Shown here one piece after another: positions 1-8,728 of a DNA stretch of 64,000 bases. Position numbers and translations under genes: made by a program. The first letter of the stretch is position 1, and every line of letters starts with the position of its first letter. Source of the DNA: Chryseobacterium luteum. Lineage in GTDB: Bacteria > Bacteroidota > Bacteroidia > Flavobacteriales > Weeksellaceae. The stretch spans positions 27,384 to 91,383 of the forward strand of contig NZ_JPRO01000009.1 of the NCBI RefSeq assembly GCF_000737785.1, given 5' to 3'. The notes below the pieces were generated by a model. That model did no database searches and was not told the DNA's origin. It saw only the letters and a list, made by a program, of their open reading frames with translations.

Positions 1-618
1 GATTCCGACCAGTATTGGTCCGCAGGAGTAAATATGCAGGCTAAGATTACTGATAAGATCAATATGGCCTATGCTTTTGATTTATATTACGGAAAATCTA
101 ATAATGAGCAGCCTTATAATCATGATAAATTAATTGACGGACAGAATTATGACACCCAAACCCTGTTTGATGTATTACTAAACAGAGGGCAAGAAACATT
201 TTCTTTTACAGATGCCAACGGAAACCTGAACAGGAAAACGCGGTTTGGATATGGCACTTTCTGGCCTTCCAATAATATGCACAATGCTATAGACTTCCCA
301 AGTGAACCCAAAAAACCAAAAGAGCCTGTTGAAAGTAAATACAATGACCGTAAAAAGTATGATGAAGCCAGAATTAAATATGAAAAAGAGGTTGAGACCT
401 ATAATAGGGATATGGTAGATTATAAAATAAGTCTAAGGTTAAAGCCTAATTCTACTTTTCATCATCTATTTGTAACCTACAAGGAAGGGTCCAGAAAACC
501 TGATTTTGAAAGACTGAAGAAATATCTGGAAGCAGATATACCCCAAAAGGAATCGCAGGAATTTTATAAGTTAGAGTATCAAAATGAGAATAAAAAAATT
601 GAAAACGATAATAAATAA
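1..618 (+). CDS. Unknown protein, 5' end outside window
   Basis: The reading frame is open from the first base (DSDQYWSAGVN... precedes the first Met at 34), so this is very probably the C-terminal part of a longer protein. About 205 residues are visible. They are hydrophilic, with a Pro/Lys/Glu-rich stretch near residues 100-140 (of the visible part) that would form a charged helix (repeated YDEARIKYEKE-type segments). I do not recognise a family. It is followed, with a 35-bp overlap, by a lipoprotein gene, and further on by a DUF4280 PAAR-like gene. By position it could be the end of a secreted or toxin-type protein with its partner lipoprotein behind it, but no catalytic motif is visible. 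Confidence 0.7.
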   Translation, partial: DSDQYWSAGVNMQAKITDKINMAYAFDLYYGKSNNEQPYNHDKLIDGQNYDTQTLFDVLLNRGQETFSFTDANGNLNRKTRFGYGTFWPSNNMHNAIDFPSEPKKPKEPVESKYNDRKKYDEARIKYEKEVETYNRDMVDYKISLRLKPNSTFHHLFVTYKEGSRKPDFERLKKYLEADIPQKESQEFYKLEYQNENKKIENDNK

Positions 619-1297
619 AATAGTTATTCTAATTCTTATTATATTTTGTTTTGAAAGCTGTAGCAGCCAAAATAGAAAACAACAGTATAAAGAGAAAAGA
701 AACCTGGCTTTTAAAGAATATATGACCGCTCAAAAAATTCCATTTAAAGAATTAAATGACAGTATTTTCAGTGCTCATTATGGTGATTTTTTGAATTACG
801 AGAAAAAAATAAAGCTGGAATCTAATCCTTATCTGAAAATAAATAAAGTGTATGTTCATTACAGAACTCCTGCCTCGGTAGAGTTTATCATCTATTCAGA
901 TAAAGAAACATTCTGTATCAGTACTTCGGATTTGGATATAGACGGCAAAGTATTAAGTTTCCCGGAAAATGGGATAATAAAAGTATTACAACCAATTACA
1001 GTCGAAGATTTTGGAGATTTTGAGGTAACCGGTAATATTATTAAAACAAGAAAAAGACATACAACACCTTTTAACCAATGGTATGATTATGTAAGCGGCA
1101 CCATAAAAAATGACACCATCTATTTTACAGAGAAATTCATAGGAAAAGAAAAAACATTTGAGAAAAAAACATTTGCTAAAACAAAAAAAACCGATTTTAA
1201 AGAAGTATACCAACCTGGTTTAAAAACAAGAAAATACACCAATGGAGCCGGCCTTATTTCCTATGAAGTTACAGGCGAGTTTAATGTAGAAAAATAA
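584..1297 (+). CDS. Hypothetical lipoprotein
   Basis: A 237-residue protein. It starts with a basic Lys/Arg-rich n-region, a long Ile/Leu-rich hydrophobic core and a lipobox-like FESC, so it should be a lipidated, exported protein with its mature N-terminus at the Cys near residue 26. The rest is beta-rich with no motif I know. The start overlaps the upstream gene by 35 bp, but it is kept because it alone supplies the signal peptide; the next Met is well inside the protein. The overlap suggests translational coupling with the upstream gene, as for effector/immunity-like pairs, but that role is a guess. Confidence 0.75.
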   Translation: MRIKKLKTIINKIVILILIIFCFESCSSQNRKQQYKEKRNLAFKEYMTAQKIPFKELNDSIFSAHYGDFLNYEKKIKLESNPYLKINKVYVHYRTPASVEFIIYSDKETFCISTSDLDIDGKVLSFPENGIIKVLQPITVEDFGDFEVTGNIIKTRKRHTTPFNQWYDYVSGTIKNDTIYFTEKFIGKEKTFEKKTFAKTKKTDFKEVYQPGLKTRKYTNGAGLISYEVTGEFNVEK

Positions 1298-1423
1298 TTC
1301 ATTGTTATAAAATCAGTCTTATATTGAATCCTAATCAGATTTTTATTTATTTCCGAAATTTATTTTGACAGCAAGCCTCATTTGAAGAAAGAAAAAAACA
1401 GTAAATAATTATTAAAACAAAAA

Positions 1424-2095
1424 ATGAACAAAGTCACCAATCAAATAAAATATTTTTCAAAACTATCTGCGGTATTTCTCGGCAGTTTACTGAAGATTTA
1501 TGGAATAGGAATTCTTTCCACAGTGATTACGTTTGTGCTGGGAATTTATATTTTATCTAATAGCTTCGGAAGTTCTTTGGGACATAGTGGCGCTTACATG
1601 TTCATCGTTGCTGCGGTAACTGTGAAGCCCGTTTCATCCGTCATTTTCTTTTTGCTGATGATTGCCGCTCCGTTTCTGATTGGTGTTTTTTCCACGAAAT
1701 ATGCTATGGCCAATGTTATCAGCAGACTGGTGCAGGATCATTCGGAAACTCTTTTGGTTCCCGCAATTGATAAGATCATGAACAAATTCAAAAGCGGACA
1801 GCCCACTGTTATCAGGAACAGCGCAGATTATGCAATGGTTAAAATCAAGCTGTTGAATGAATTTAAAAACAGCTCGGAGAATAAAATATTAAAACGTATT
1901 TTAACTTATGCCTTAAAAAAACTGAGCTTTGATGAATTGGATTTGAAGAATGAAAATGCCAGTTTTTATGATATCGTTAAAACCAAACTAATTGAAAAAC
2001 TTCACGAGCTGGCGGAGCCTTCTGCCATGATTTTTTATATCTACATAGGTTTGCAGTGGTTGAGTTTGGGATTAATGTACTTTTTAAAAATATAA
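1424..2095 (+). CDS. Hypothetical inner-membrane protein
   Basis: A 223-residue protein with about four hydrophobic segments: two or three in the first 100 residues (IYGIGILSTVITFVLGIYIL, a Gly/Ala-rich one, and FFLLMIAAPFLIGVF) and one at the C-terminus (MIFYIYIGLQWLSLGLMYFL). A soluble, helical, charged central region of roughly 100 residues lies between them. No family recognised. It stands alone between a lipoprotein gene and the LysM/PAAR-like genes, all on the same strand; gaps of 126 and 73 bp make a shared transcript possible but not certain. An immunity or membrane-assembly role in the cassette is possible but unsupported. Confidence 0.75.
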   Translation: MNKVTNQIKYFSKLSAVFLGSLLKIYGIGILSTVITFVLGIYILSNSFGSSLGHSGAYMFIVAAVTVKPVSSVIFFLLMIAAPFLIGVFSTKYAMANVISRLVQDHSETLLVPAIDKIMNKFKSGQPTVIRNSADYAMVKIKLLNEFKNSSENKILKRILTYALKKLSFDELDLKNENASFYDIVKTKLIEKLHELAEPSAMIFYIYIGLQWLSLGLMYFLKI

Positions 2096-2168
2096 AGATT
2101 TTATAAACGCTCCTCTGAAATTTAACAAAAAAAATTCTGCAAGTAATTTAATCTTCGGAATAATAAAT

Positions 2169-3185
2169 ATGAAAGATTCTGCCACAAAAGAATATATAAA
2201 ATTAAAAACAGAAGACCTTCTTGATCTGGAAGCTCTCTGTGCTGAGTATGGCATGACGGCAGAAGAACTGGTGGACTTCCATAACAGGCATTGCAGCATC
2301 TCAGAATTACTAAGTGCTTCACTGCCTAAGTACGTGGAATACATTTATATTCCTTCGGATAAATTTAAGGCCAGAGACAACAGGCTTCTGAAAAGCACTG
2401 TACTGGAAATACCGGCAGGATCCAGCGACAAAGTATACGGTGTGATCATCAGATTTCTGCCAAAAAATCTACAGATCCATTATAAAACAAACATAAGGAG
2501 AACTCCTGCGTGCATTGAACTGAGCAAAGAAAAAACCTACGTAAACAATCAGGGAATTGATAAAATAATAGAACAGCTGTTTGAAAAAGCAGAGCAGGTT
2601 TTATATCCGCTGCAAATAGATGCCGGCAGCAATGGCTCCATGCAAAGAATCCTGAATAAGGAAGACATCTCCCAGCGCTGGAAGACCGAATGCTTTCCAA
2701 AACTGAAAGAATACTACCAGTCGGAAACTACGGACCGCATATTAGAACAATTAGATCAGGCATATGCTGATATTGATTTAAAGAAAGACCTGTTCAACAG
2801 AAATATATTTTACAAGCTTTTTTTTCTACCTGTTTATAAAGGGTACCCGAAATTTTTCAGCAAGGATTTTTTGCAGATTTACTTTTCAGGCCTGTCCAGG
2901 GATGCCCGGTATGAGATAGAATATTCATTAAACAAAGAATATACAAGAGGAAATAAAATAGTATTAAGAATAACAGGAACCGAAGAAGAAGATGCATTCA
3001 ACAGGAACAAACCTAAAGGTAAGGTCGATCTCCTGTATAAGTTTGAGCGGGAAACCAGAGAAATATTTTCAATCAGCGGCACACTCTCAACTTTTGATAA
3101 GGGCAAAGAATATGAGATTGATTTTCAGGTTTATGAACAGATAAAAAATCAGTCAGTTTTAAAACACCAAAAGAACACGAAATGA
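2169..3185 (+). CDS. LysM-like domain protein of PAAR-like cassette
   Basis: A 338-residue protein without a signal peptide. Residues about 8-42 resemble a LysM repeat (IKLKTEDLLDLEALCAEYG... followed by a VDFHN-like end), a fold that binds peptidoglycan or works as a structural module in contractile injection systems. The remainder is an unrecognised alpha/beta region. The stop codon overlaps the start of the downstream DUF4280 gene (ATGA), so the two are translationally coupled. In Bacteroidota, small LysM proteins next to DUF4280 PAAR-like proteins are commonly seen in type VI or related injection-system cargo loci. That context, rather than the weak LysM match, is the main support for the role. 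Confidence 0.6.
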   Translation: MKDSATKEYIKLKTEDLLDLEALCAEYGMTAEELVDFHNRHCSISELLSASLPKYVEYIYIPSDKFKARDNRLLKSTVLEIPAGSSDKVYGVIIRFLPKNLQIHYKTNIRRTPACIELSKEKTYVNNQGIDKIIEQLFEKAEQVLYPLQIDAGSNGSMQRILNKEDISQRWKTECFPKLKEYYQSETTDRILEQLDQAYADIDLKKDLFNRNIFYKLFFLPVYKGYPKFFSKDFLQIYFSGLSRDARYEIEYSLNKEYTRGNKIVLRITGTEEEDAFNRNKPKGKVDLLYKFERETREIFSISGTLSTFDKGKEYEIDFQVYEQIKNQSVLKHQKNTK

Positions 3186-3649
3186 GCGAAAAACATTTAG
3201 TCTGCCAAGGTGCTGCCTGTAGGTGTAACTTCGGCACAGCTCCGGATAAGCTTCAGGTAAAGACACAAAGTAAGCGCTACATCAATGATAATTCCGGCAG
3301 TAAAAAACTGATGGCTACCCATATGGATATTGGCAAAACTTTCGAGAAAAACACTTTCGGAAGCTGCTCCAAAATGAATAATAATCCATGCCAGGTTACT
3401 GTGACGCAATGGAGCGGTTTCTATGACAAAATAACGCTACAGGACAATAACGGCAAAGCCTTACTGGAAGACAGCAAAGCAACCTGCCCCATTGGAAGTC
3501 CTGACTGCATTACCATCATCAATCACGGGCAGACAGCTGAAGCTACCGCACAAAATGTGAACAATGCAGATGAAGAAGTTCTGGCCGAACTCCTACCCTT
3601 TGTAAATATAAAACGCGGAACAAAAAAATATATTCCCATCAATAAATAA
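3182..3649 (+). CDS. DUF4280 PAAR-like spike protein
   Basis: A 155-residue protein with the hallmarks of the DUF4280 family: an N-terminal VCQGAACRCNFG segment, many Cys residues, a central ATHMDIGKTFE... segment, an NPCQVTVTQWSGFYDK core and a C-terminal TCPIGSPDCITIINHGQ motif. DUF4280 proteins are PAAR-like and thought to cap the VgrG-type spike of type VI or related contractile systems and carry effectors. No signal peptide, as expected for a cytoplasmically loaded spike tip. It overlaps the LysM-like gene by 4 bp and is followed after 6 bp by a 949-residue protein, which is therefore the natural candidate for the carried cargo. The rest of the apparatus is not in this window. Confidence 0.85.
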   Translation: MSEKHLVCQGAACRCNFGTAPDKLQVKTQSKRYINDNSGSKKLMATHMDIGKTFEKNTFGSCSKMNNNPCQVTVTQWSGFYDKITLQDNNGKALLEDSKATCPIGSPDCITIINHGQTAEATAQNVNNADEEVLAELLPFVNIKRGTKKYIPINK

Positions 3650-3655
3650 AGTCCT

Positions 3656-6505
3656 ATGGATAACAAGACACCCTTACACATATACGTTGAATCCAAAACC
3701 GGACAGAAATTTCACAAAGATATTGGCTGGCTGGAATTGAAAAAAGCGGAAAGTTTCAACGTTTACATCAAAGAATATAAAGACCGGAAGGATGTTTTGG
3801 ACCAACAGCTAAAAAAAGATCTGGACAAAGCTAATAATGATTATACAACAAAAAGTAATGCCGTAGAAAAAGAGGCACAGCAAAGCTATGCCTTCCTCTC
3901 TCAAAATCATGAAGATTACAAAGCCGGTAAAGTAAAAGAAGAGACTTACGATGCCAACGTGAAAAAACGTGAAGAAGGAATGGCAGCCCGGAAGAAGAAA
4001 TATACTGAACTCGGCAATGCCCACAACAAAAATATTGAAGGCATCAACAAGCAGTATAAAACTGATCTTAAAGCTATTCAGGACGATTACAAATCGGTCC
4101 GCTGGGTACATCAGCTTGTAGGTGACAGACGGCCGGAACTTACCGCAGAAAGCTTTAATGAAGCCATGAAAATGGGTACATCCGCCTTTAATTTTTCCTT
4201 TAGCGAATTTTTGGAAGGCGGCGGCGCAGTATATCTTGAACCTTTTTGGGAAGGTACAAAACCTCAGGGAAAATATCCACACGGTATCCTTATTAACGCG
4301 AAAGGTCAGCATCCCGATGTTATTACCGCAGAATGGACCGATGCAGACAACCATAAAGTATCAAAAACTTTAAAATTCGGCTCCTCCGTCTATCTGAATA
4401 TTTACACCGACGCTTTATACGGAAACAATATAAAAGTACAGCTGAAAGATAAAGATAAAGTGATCAGAATTATCACTTTAGGAATGACCGACGCGGATGA
4501 TAAGCTTTTTGCTGCGGAATATCTCAATAACAATACAGAGGAAAGAACGGAAGAGGATATCTCTAAACAGGAAGAATTTTTTGAGCGGCCTGTTTCTGTA
4601 CACCAGGAAAAAACAGTTCCTTCTAAAGCTAAAACAGGATATCTTGTTGAAGATGATGGCAATAAACATGACGGTAATGCCACAGGAAAGCCCAATGTAC
4701 AAAAATCTAAATTTGCGGTATTTATAGATCCTTTATGGCAGACCATGGGCGGAGATTATCTGGAAATTTATCCTGTAGTACACCATAATCGTATTCCCGG
4801 TGGAAAAAAAATTCTCCAGGACTGTATTTTAAAAATTGACAGTAATGCGGCAGACGAAATAAAGGTAAATGAGTCCAATTCAAATCAGGTAGTTGTTCTC
4901 AGCCAGGTAGAAACCAATCTGCAACACTTTAATCCTTGTGGTTATGATACCATCACTGCCCTTTTAGAGACTACGGAATATCCGATATTTAGAAGAAAAA
5001 TATCGGAGATTGACAGTGAATTGCTGTTGGAAATCATCTCCAGCGATAAAACAAAGAATCTATTCATTTATCTGCCGGATCTTGATACCAAAGAATGTAC
5101 TTACAACAATACTATAGAATACCATACAGGTAAAGTAATTTCTCTTAAAGATCCCGAAACACATTATAGGAATCTGAAAAAAAACACTGAAGATATTTCT
5201 TTTGATGTAAGTTATCCCAGGCCTACTACACCTCAGCTGATTGATTATGCCTGGTTACCCAATGCCAAGCCCATACGGTATGGACTACAGTTTATTACCT
5301 GCCGTTTTCAGCATCCGCTTGTCATAAATGTATATCCTGAATTGGAATACAATTTCAACGCTCATATTGGTGTGGATGAAGATAAATATTTATATGTCAT
5401 CCAGTCTAAAAATTATAAGAAGAAAAAGTATAAAGCCCAAAAAGGAAGTGATACAAAAGCTGCAAAAAAAGCTTATAACAAACAACAGAAACAGAAATTT
5501 ACAGATGATGTAAACAACGAAATTACTTCGGAAAATTTTTTGAAAGAATATGAGTTTTCTATAGAGTTTGAAGCAAAATTTGCAGATGAAAAAAGTTTCA
5601 GCATCGAAGGGAGCAATACAAAATTAGAAGAAATTCTAGAAAAAGCTGTTTATATTTATAATATCATAGATTCATATGTTGGCGGATCTAAGATGAAAGA
5701 AGCTGAAAACAGCCCTGAAAAGAAAAAACAGTTTGATAAAGATAAGGGGACCAGGGAGAAAAAAAGAAAAAGGGATAAATCCACATTACCTCTTCGTTTT
5801 GAAGTATCACCACCTAAATTTACAGGAGGAGTCGCATGGAAATTTGCTCAAAGTATAAAACAACCCAATTTGATAGGAGTTGAATACGAGTTCAAACTTG
5901 GAGCTCTTCCATTAGTATCTGTAACTGGAAGATTGGATTTGCTTTTTGCCGCTCAGTTTATTCCATACATTAATGGGGTCGTAAAAATACTGGACGGTGC
6001 TGTTGCTACTATAAGCCAGGCTGGTGAAATAATGGAATTTTTTGGAGTAGGTAATATGGAGGCCGATTATTATTTTGATTTTGTCACCACAGCAAACCTG
6101 AATATAGATTTTGTAAAAGGTGCCAAATACCATACAATAGATGGTTTTTCCGGATCAGAAATAAGCGTATATTCTGAGGTAGAATTAGGGCTCGAAGCTG
6201 GTGGCTATCTTAAAGTAGAATTATTTGATCTGGTAGGAGAAGCCTCTATACACGCAGAGACCAAAGCGAAATTTAAATATACATGGACACCGGAACGCCC
6301 AAAATATCTTAAATTTGAGTTTGAAGGTATTGAAGCATTGATTTATGCAAAAATTAAAGTCGAAACCAATGGGGGCGATGATACAGAAGAAAACGGGGAT
6401 GAAATACCTGATATTTCTGTAGAGAAAAAAAATGAGCAGACCAAAAAATTTGACGATGTAGAAATTTTTAAGCCTTTTGAAATTGATATTAAATTGTTTG
6501 ACTAA
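3656..6505 (+). CDS. Large PAAR-linked protein, putative cargo
   Basis: A 949-residue protein with no signal peptide. Residues about 40-150 form a strongly charged coiled-coil-like helix region (DKANNDYTTKSNAVEKEAQQ and following). Residues 170-560 are mixed alpha/beta. A Lys-rich stretch follows near 580-620, a second basic stretch (KDKGTREKKRKRDK) near 690-705, and a beta-rich C-terminal third (LRFEVSPPKFTGGVAWKF..., VELGLEAGGYLKVELF) that alternates like a porin or a beta-structured shell. It lies 6 bp behind the DUF4280 spike gene, which suggests a spike-loaded effector or structural extension. I see no known toxin active site. The adjacent lipoprotein gene (6515) would be a candidate partner. 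Function unknown. Confidence 0.7.
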   Translation: MDNKTPLHIYVESKTGQKFHKDIGWLELKKAESFNVYIKEYKDRKDVLDQQLKKDLDKANNDYTTKSNAVEKEAQQSYAFLSQNHEDYKAGKVKEETYDANVKKREEGMAARKKKYTELGNAHNKNIEGINKQYKTDLKAIQDDYKSVRWVHQLVGDRRPELTAESFNEAMKMGTSAFNFSFSEFLEGGGAVYLEPFWEGTKPQGKYPHGILINAKGQHPDVITAEWTDADNHKVSKTLKFGSSVYLNIYTDALYGNNIKVQLKDKDKVIRIITLGMTDADDKLFAAEYLNNNTEERTEEDISKQEEFFERPVSVHQEKTVPSKAKTGYLVEDDGNKHDGNATGKPNVQKSKFAVFIDPLWQTMGGDYLEIYPVVHHNRIPGGKKILQDCILKIDSNAADEIKVNESNSNQVVVLSQVETNLQHFNPCGYDTITALLETTEYPIFRRKISEIDSELLLEIISSDKTKNLFIYLPDLDTKECTYNNTIEYHTGKVISLKDPETHYRNLKKNTEDISFDVSYPRPTTPQLIDYAWLPNAKPIRYGLQFITCRFQHPLVINVYPELEYNFNAHIGVDEDKYLYVIQSKNYKKKKYKAQKGSDTKAAKKAYNKQQKQKFTDDVNNEITSENFLKEYEFSIEFEAKFADEKSFSIEGSNTKLEEILEKAVYIYNIIDSYVGGSKMKEAENSPEKKKQFDKDKGTREKKRKRDKSTLPLRFEVSPPKFTGGVAWKFAQSIKQPNLIGVEYEFKLGALPLVSVTGRLDLLFAAQFIPYINGVVKILDGAVATISQAGEIMEFFGVGNMEADYYFDFVTTANLNIDFVKGAKYHTIDGFSGSEISVYSEVELGLEAGGYLKVELFDLVGEASIHAETKAKFKYTWTPERPKYLKFEFEGIEALIYAKIKVETNGGDDTEENGDEIPDISVEKKNEQTKKFDDVEIFKPFEIDIKLFD

Positions 6506-6514
6506 ACCATTATT

Positions 6515-7468
6515 ATGATGAAAAAGATCGCATTATTATCCTATTTATTTATATGTATTTTTACTATTTCTTGTGGGCAAAACACCACTAAAAATGACCG
6601 AGCAAAGACTATGGAAAACTATCAATACAAAACTACTAAACGAACTATTTATGGAATGGATCTTACAGTACCGGGTCCCTATGAAATCTATATCAATGAT
6701 ATTGTAGCACGGAAAGATTACGGAACAGGCATGCACAACACCTTTATAGAAATTAATCCTTATGTGCTGAAAAGTGGAACATACCAATTCACCCTGAAGC
6801 TTCTCCCAATGCCGAGTGAAGCTGCCAAAGGCGGAATACAGCCCAGTACCATAGATTTTTTAAAGGTTGCTGTAAGCAGCTACGAAAAAACAGGTACCAA
6901 AGAACAGCCCCAGAGTTATGAAAAGATAAAGTTATATCCGATTACAAAAATAAACAAACCTGTTCCTTTTTATGAAGTAAAAGGTGAATTTACAGTTGAC
7001 TTGCCATATGAACTTGAAGGATGGAGCAATGGACAAGATCTTTCTAAAATGGATAAAGATGAATTGGAAAAAAAAGTTCTTGCTTTTTATGAAAAAATTA
7101 AGAACAGTTTAAACAAGGGAAATGTAGAATTGTTTAATCAGTTTAATTCTCAGAGAACAGCGGAAACCTATATTTTTAATTATACACCACCTCAGGAAAT
7201 AACAAAGATAGAAGATGAAAATATTAATGATCTAAAGAATTGTAAGGACCGAATGGCTCCTATTGAAGATTATAGTTTGAAAATCTATGGTAATGGTAAG
7301 TTAGTAAAGTTAGAAAGAAACTTACGTACAGAACTTTATGGGGTCGAAAAAAACATTGCAGGTATGAATGCTTTAATAAGAAAAGGTAAAGTAAAAGGTT
7401 ATAAAGAATTTCCTACTCTTATTTACCTTCCGGAAGGCAGCAACGACTTCGTAATCATCCGTAAATAA
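6515..7468 (+). CDS. Hypothetical lipoprotein, partner of 3656 gene
   Basis: A 317-residue protein with a clear lipoprotein signal: MMKK, a hydrophobic core, and FTISC with Cys at residue 20. A start two codons apart (6515 or 6518) makes no difference to the signal. The mature part is a beta-rich domain (residues 40-170) followed by a helical, acidic region and a C-terminal sheet. No family recognised. It starts 9 bp after the putative cargo gene, so the two are surely co-transcribed. As a periplasm- or outer-membrane-facing lipoprotein behind a secreted-type protein, it is placed where an immunity protein would be, but direct evidence is lacking. Confidence 0.75.
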   Translation: MMKKIALLSYLFICIFTISCGQNTTKNDRAKTMENYQYKTTKRTIYGMDLTVPGPYEIYINDIVARKDYGTGMHNTFIEINPYVLKSGTYQFTLKLLPMPSEAAKGGIQPSTIDFLKVAVSSYEKTGTKEQPQSYEKIKLYPITKINKPVPFYEVKGEFTVDLPYELEGWSNGQDLSKMDKDELEKKVLAFYEKIKNSLNKGNVELFNQFNSQRTAETYIFNYTPPQEITKIEDENINDLKNCKDRMAPIEDYSLKIYGNGKLVKLERNLRTELYGVEKNIAGMNALIRKGKVKGYKEFPTLIYLPEGSNDFVIIRK

Positions 7469-7651
7469 GATCCTTATTTCTCATAAAATATGGAGTCAAT
7501 ATATTAAAAAAGAACAGGACCGAAAAAGAAAGAAGAAATAAACAGGAAAAATAGATTTAAGTTTTTATGCCAGATTTTAAGGAAAACTGTTATTCACAGC
7601 CTGATCCGGTCAGCCCAAACCATCCTGAAATTTCAATTTCACATGACCGTC

Positions 7652-8455
7652 TTATGAGCCAGACTGCCTCAGCTGCGAACGGAAATTGCTTGTTTCATAG
7701 CTTTCCTTTGCTGCATTATAGCCGATATCAAACATCTCTTCCAAACGGTCTTTTCTGCGTTCGAAAGTTCCGTATGAAGAAAGCTTTTGTGAAGAAATAA
7801 ACCAGTCGCAGTAATCGAATTTCCCCTTCTCTATTCTGTAGGAAAGAAGATCATAAGAGCGGGAAACAATAGCTTTAATTGATTTCAAATCTTTGATATC
7901 TATGTTGTGGGGAGGAGAAACAAAAACGCCGATCAGCTTATCACATTCATCTCTGATGATATCTGCCGGAAAATTGTTCAGTACCCCGCCGTCGCAGTAC
8001 ATTTCCTCGCCAATGATGTAAGGCGTTGTAACCCCCGGAATAGAGCATGATGCAATGATGGCATCTACCACTTCAAAGTTTTCGTCAAATATTTTCTGGG
8101 TTCCGGAAACAAGCTCGGTTGCTACAATTTTCACTTCCTTCTTCAGGTCCCCCAATTTCATATTGTGAAAAATAGGCTTAAGATAATTCCTGAAAATAAC
8201 AGAAGAAACCAGTCCCGGCTGGTTGAAAGTAAAATGTTTCCAGTTAAAAAAATAAACTGAATTGAAGAATCCCAGGATCTCATCCGGGGTTTTCCCCACT
8301 GCGTAAAGACATCCCACAATAGATCCGGCACTGCAGCATGCCAGAACATCAATGTCCATATTCTTTTCGTTCAGGAACTTTAAGACCCCTGCATGTGCGA
8401 TTCCTTTTGTTCCGCCTCCTGATAAAACCAGGCCTGTTTTTTCAAAACTCCCCAT
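7652..8455 (-). CDS. Patatin-like phospholipase
   Basis: A 267-residue cytoplasmic-type patatin family acyl hydrolase, which would cleave acyl esters of membrane lipids with a Ser-Asp dyad. Visible: the oxyanion-hole glycine loop GGGTKG at residues 13-18, nucleophile Ser42 in ACCSAGS, and the Asp of the DGG motif at residue 155. The nucleophile elbow is unusual: GxSxG reads CxSxG, with Cys40 in the place of the first Gly, the rest intact. No signal peptide or membrane segment. Length is normal for small bacterial patatins. It is monocistronic, reading away from the DUF4280 cassette and separated from lpd by a terminator. A role in lipid turnover is inferred from the family only. Confidence 0.88.
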   Translation of the reverse strand: MGSFEKTGLVLSGGGTKGIAHAGVLKFLNEKNMDIDVLACCSAGSIVGCLYAVGKTPDEILGFFNSVYFFNWKHFTFNQPGLVSSVIFRNYLKPIFHNMKLGDLKKEVKIVATELVSGTQKIFDENFEVVDAIIASCSIPGVTTPYIIGEEMYCDGGVLNNFPADIIRDECDKLIGVFVSPPHNIDIKDLKSIKAIVSRSYDLLSYRIEKGKFDYCDWFISSQKLSSYGTFERRKDRLEEMFDIGYNAAKESYETSNFRSQLRQSGS

Positions 8456-8594
8456 TACTCAAAATTATAAAAACAATTTCTTTTTTCAGCATTAATTTTT
8501 ATACTAATACCATTCGTACAGTATTAATTTTTTTTAAGTATAATTTGGTAACAACCTGAATAACTTTTGTCCAGTCTTATAATTTTTCATCTAA

Positions 8595-8625
8595 ACAAAA
8601 AAACCACAGAAAAAATCTGTGGTTT
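8595..8625 (-). terminator. Intrinsic terminator after dihydrolipoyl dehydrogenase
   Basis: A perfect 10-bp stem, AAACCACAGA (8601-8610) with TCTGTGGTTT (8616-8625), and a 5-base loop. Read on the minus strand it is followed by a run of seven T. It sits about 100 bp behind the stop of the minus-strand lpd gene and insulates the patatin gene. The rest of the 273-bp gap (8456-8728) shows nothing else. Confidence 0.85.
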
Positions 8626-8728
8626 ACTTTATACTTAGAATTTATACTCTGATTTTTCGATATATTCTTCAAAAATCATTGAAAACTCAGCTGATTATAT
8701 TTGTCAAACTGTTTGGTTACAGTTGATC

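Noticed and set aside
1..7468. Complete type VI secretion locus
   Set aside because: Only PAAR-like and LysM-like parts are visible; no sheath, baseplate, Hcp or ClpV genes in the window.
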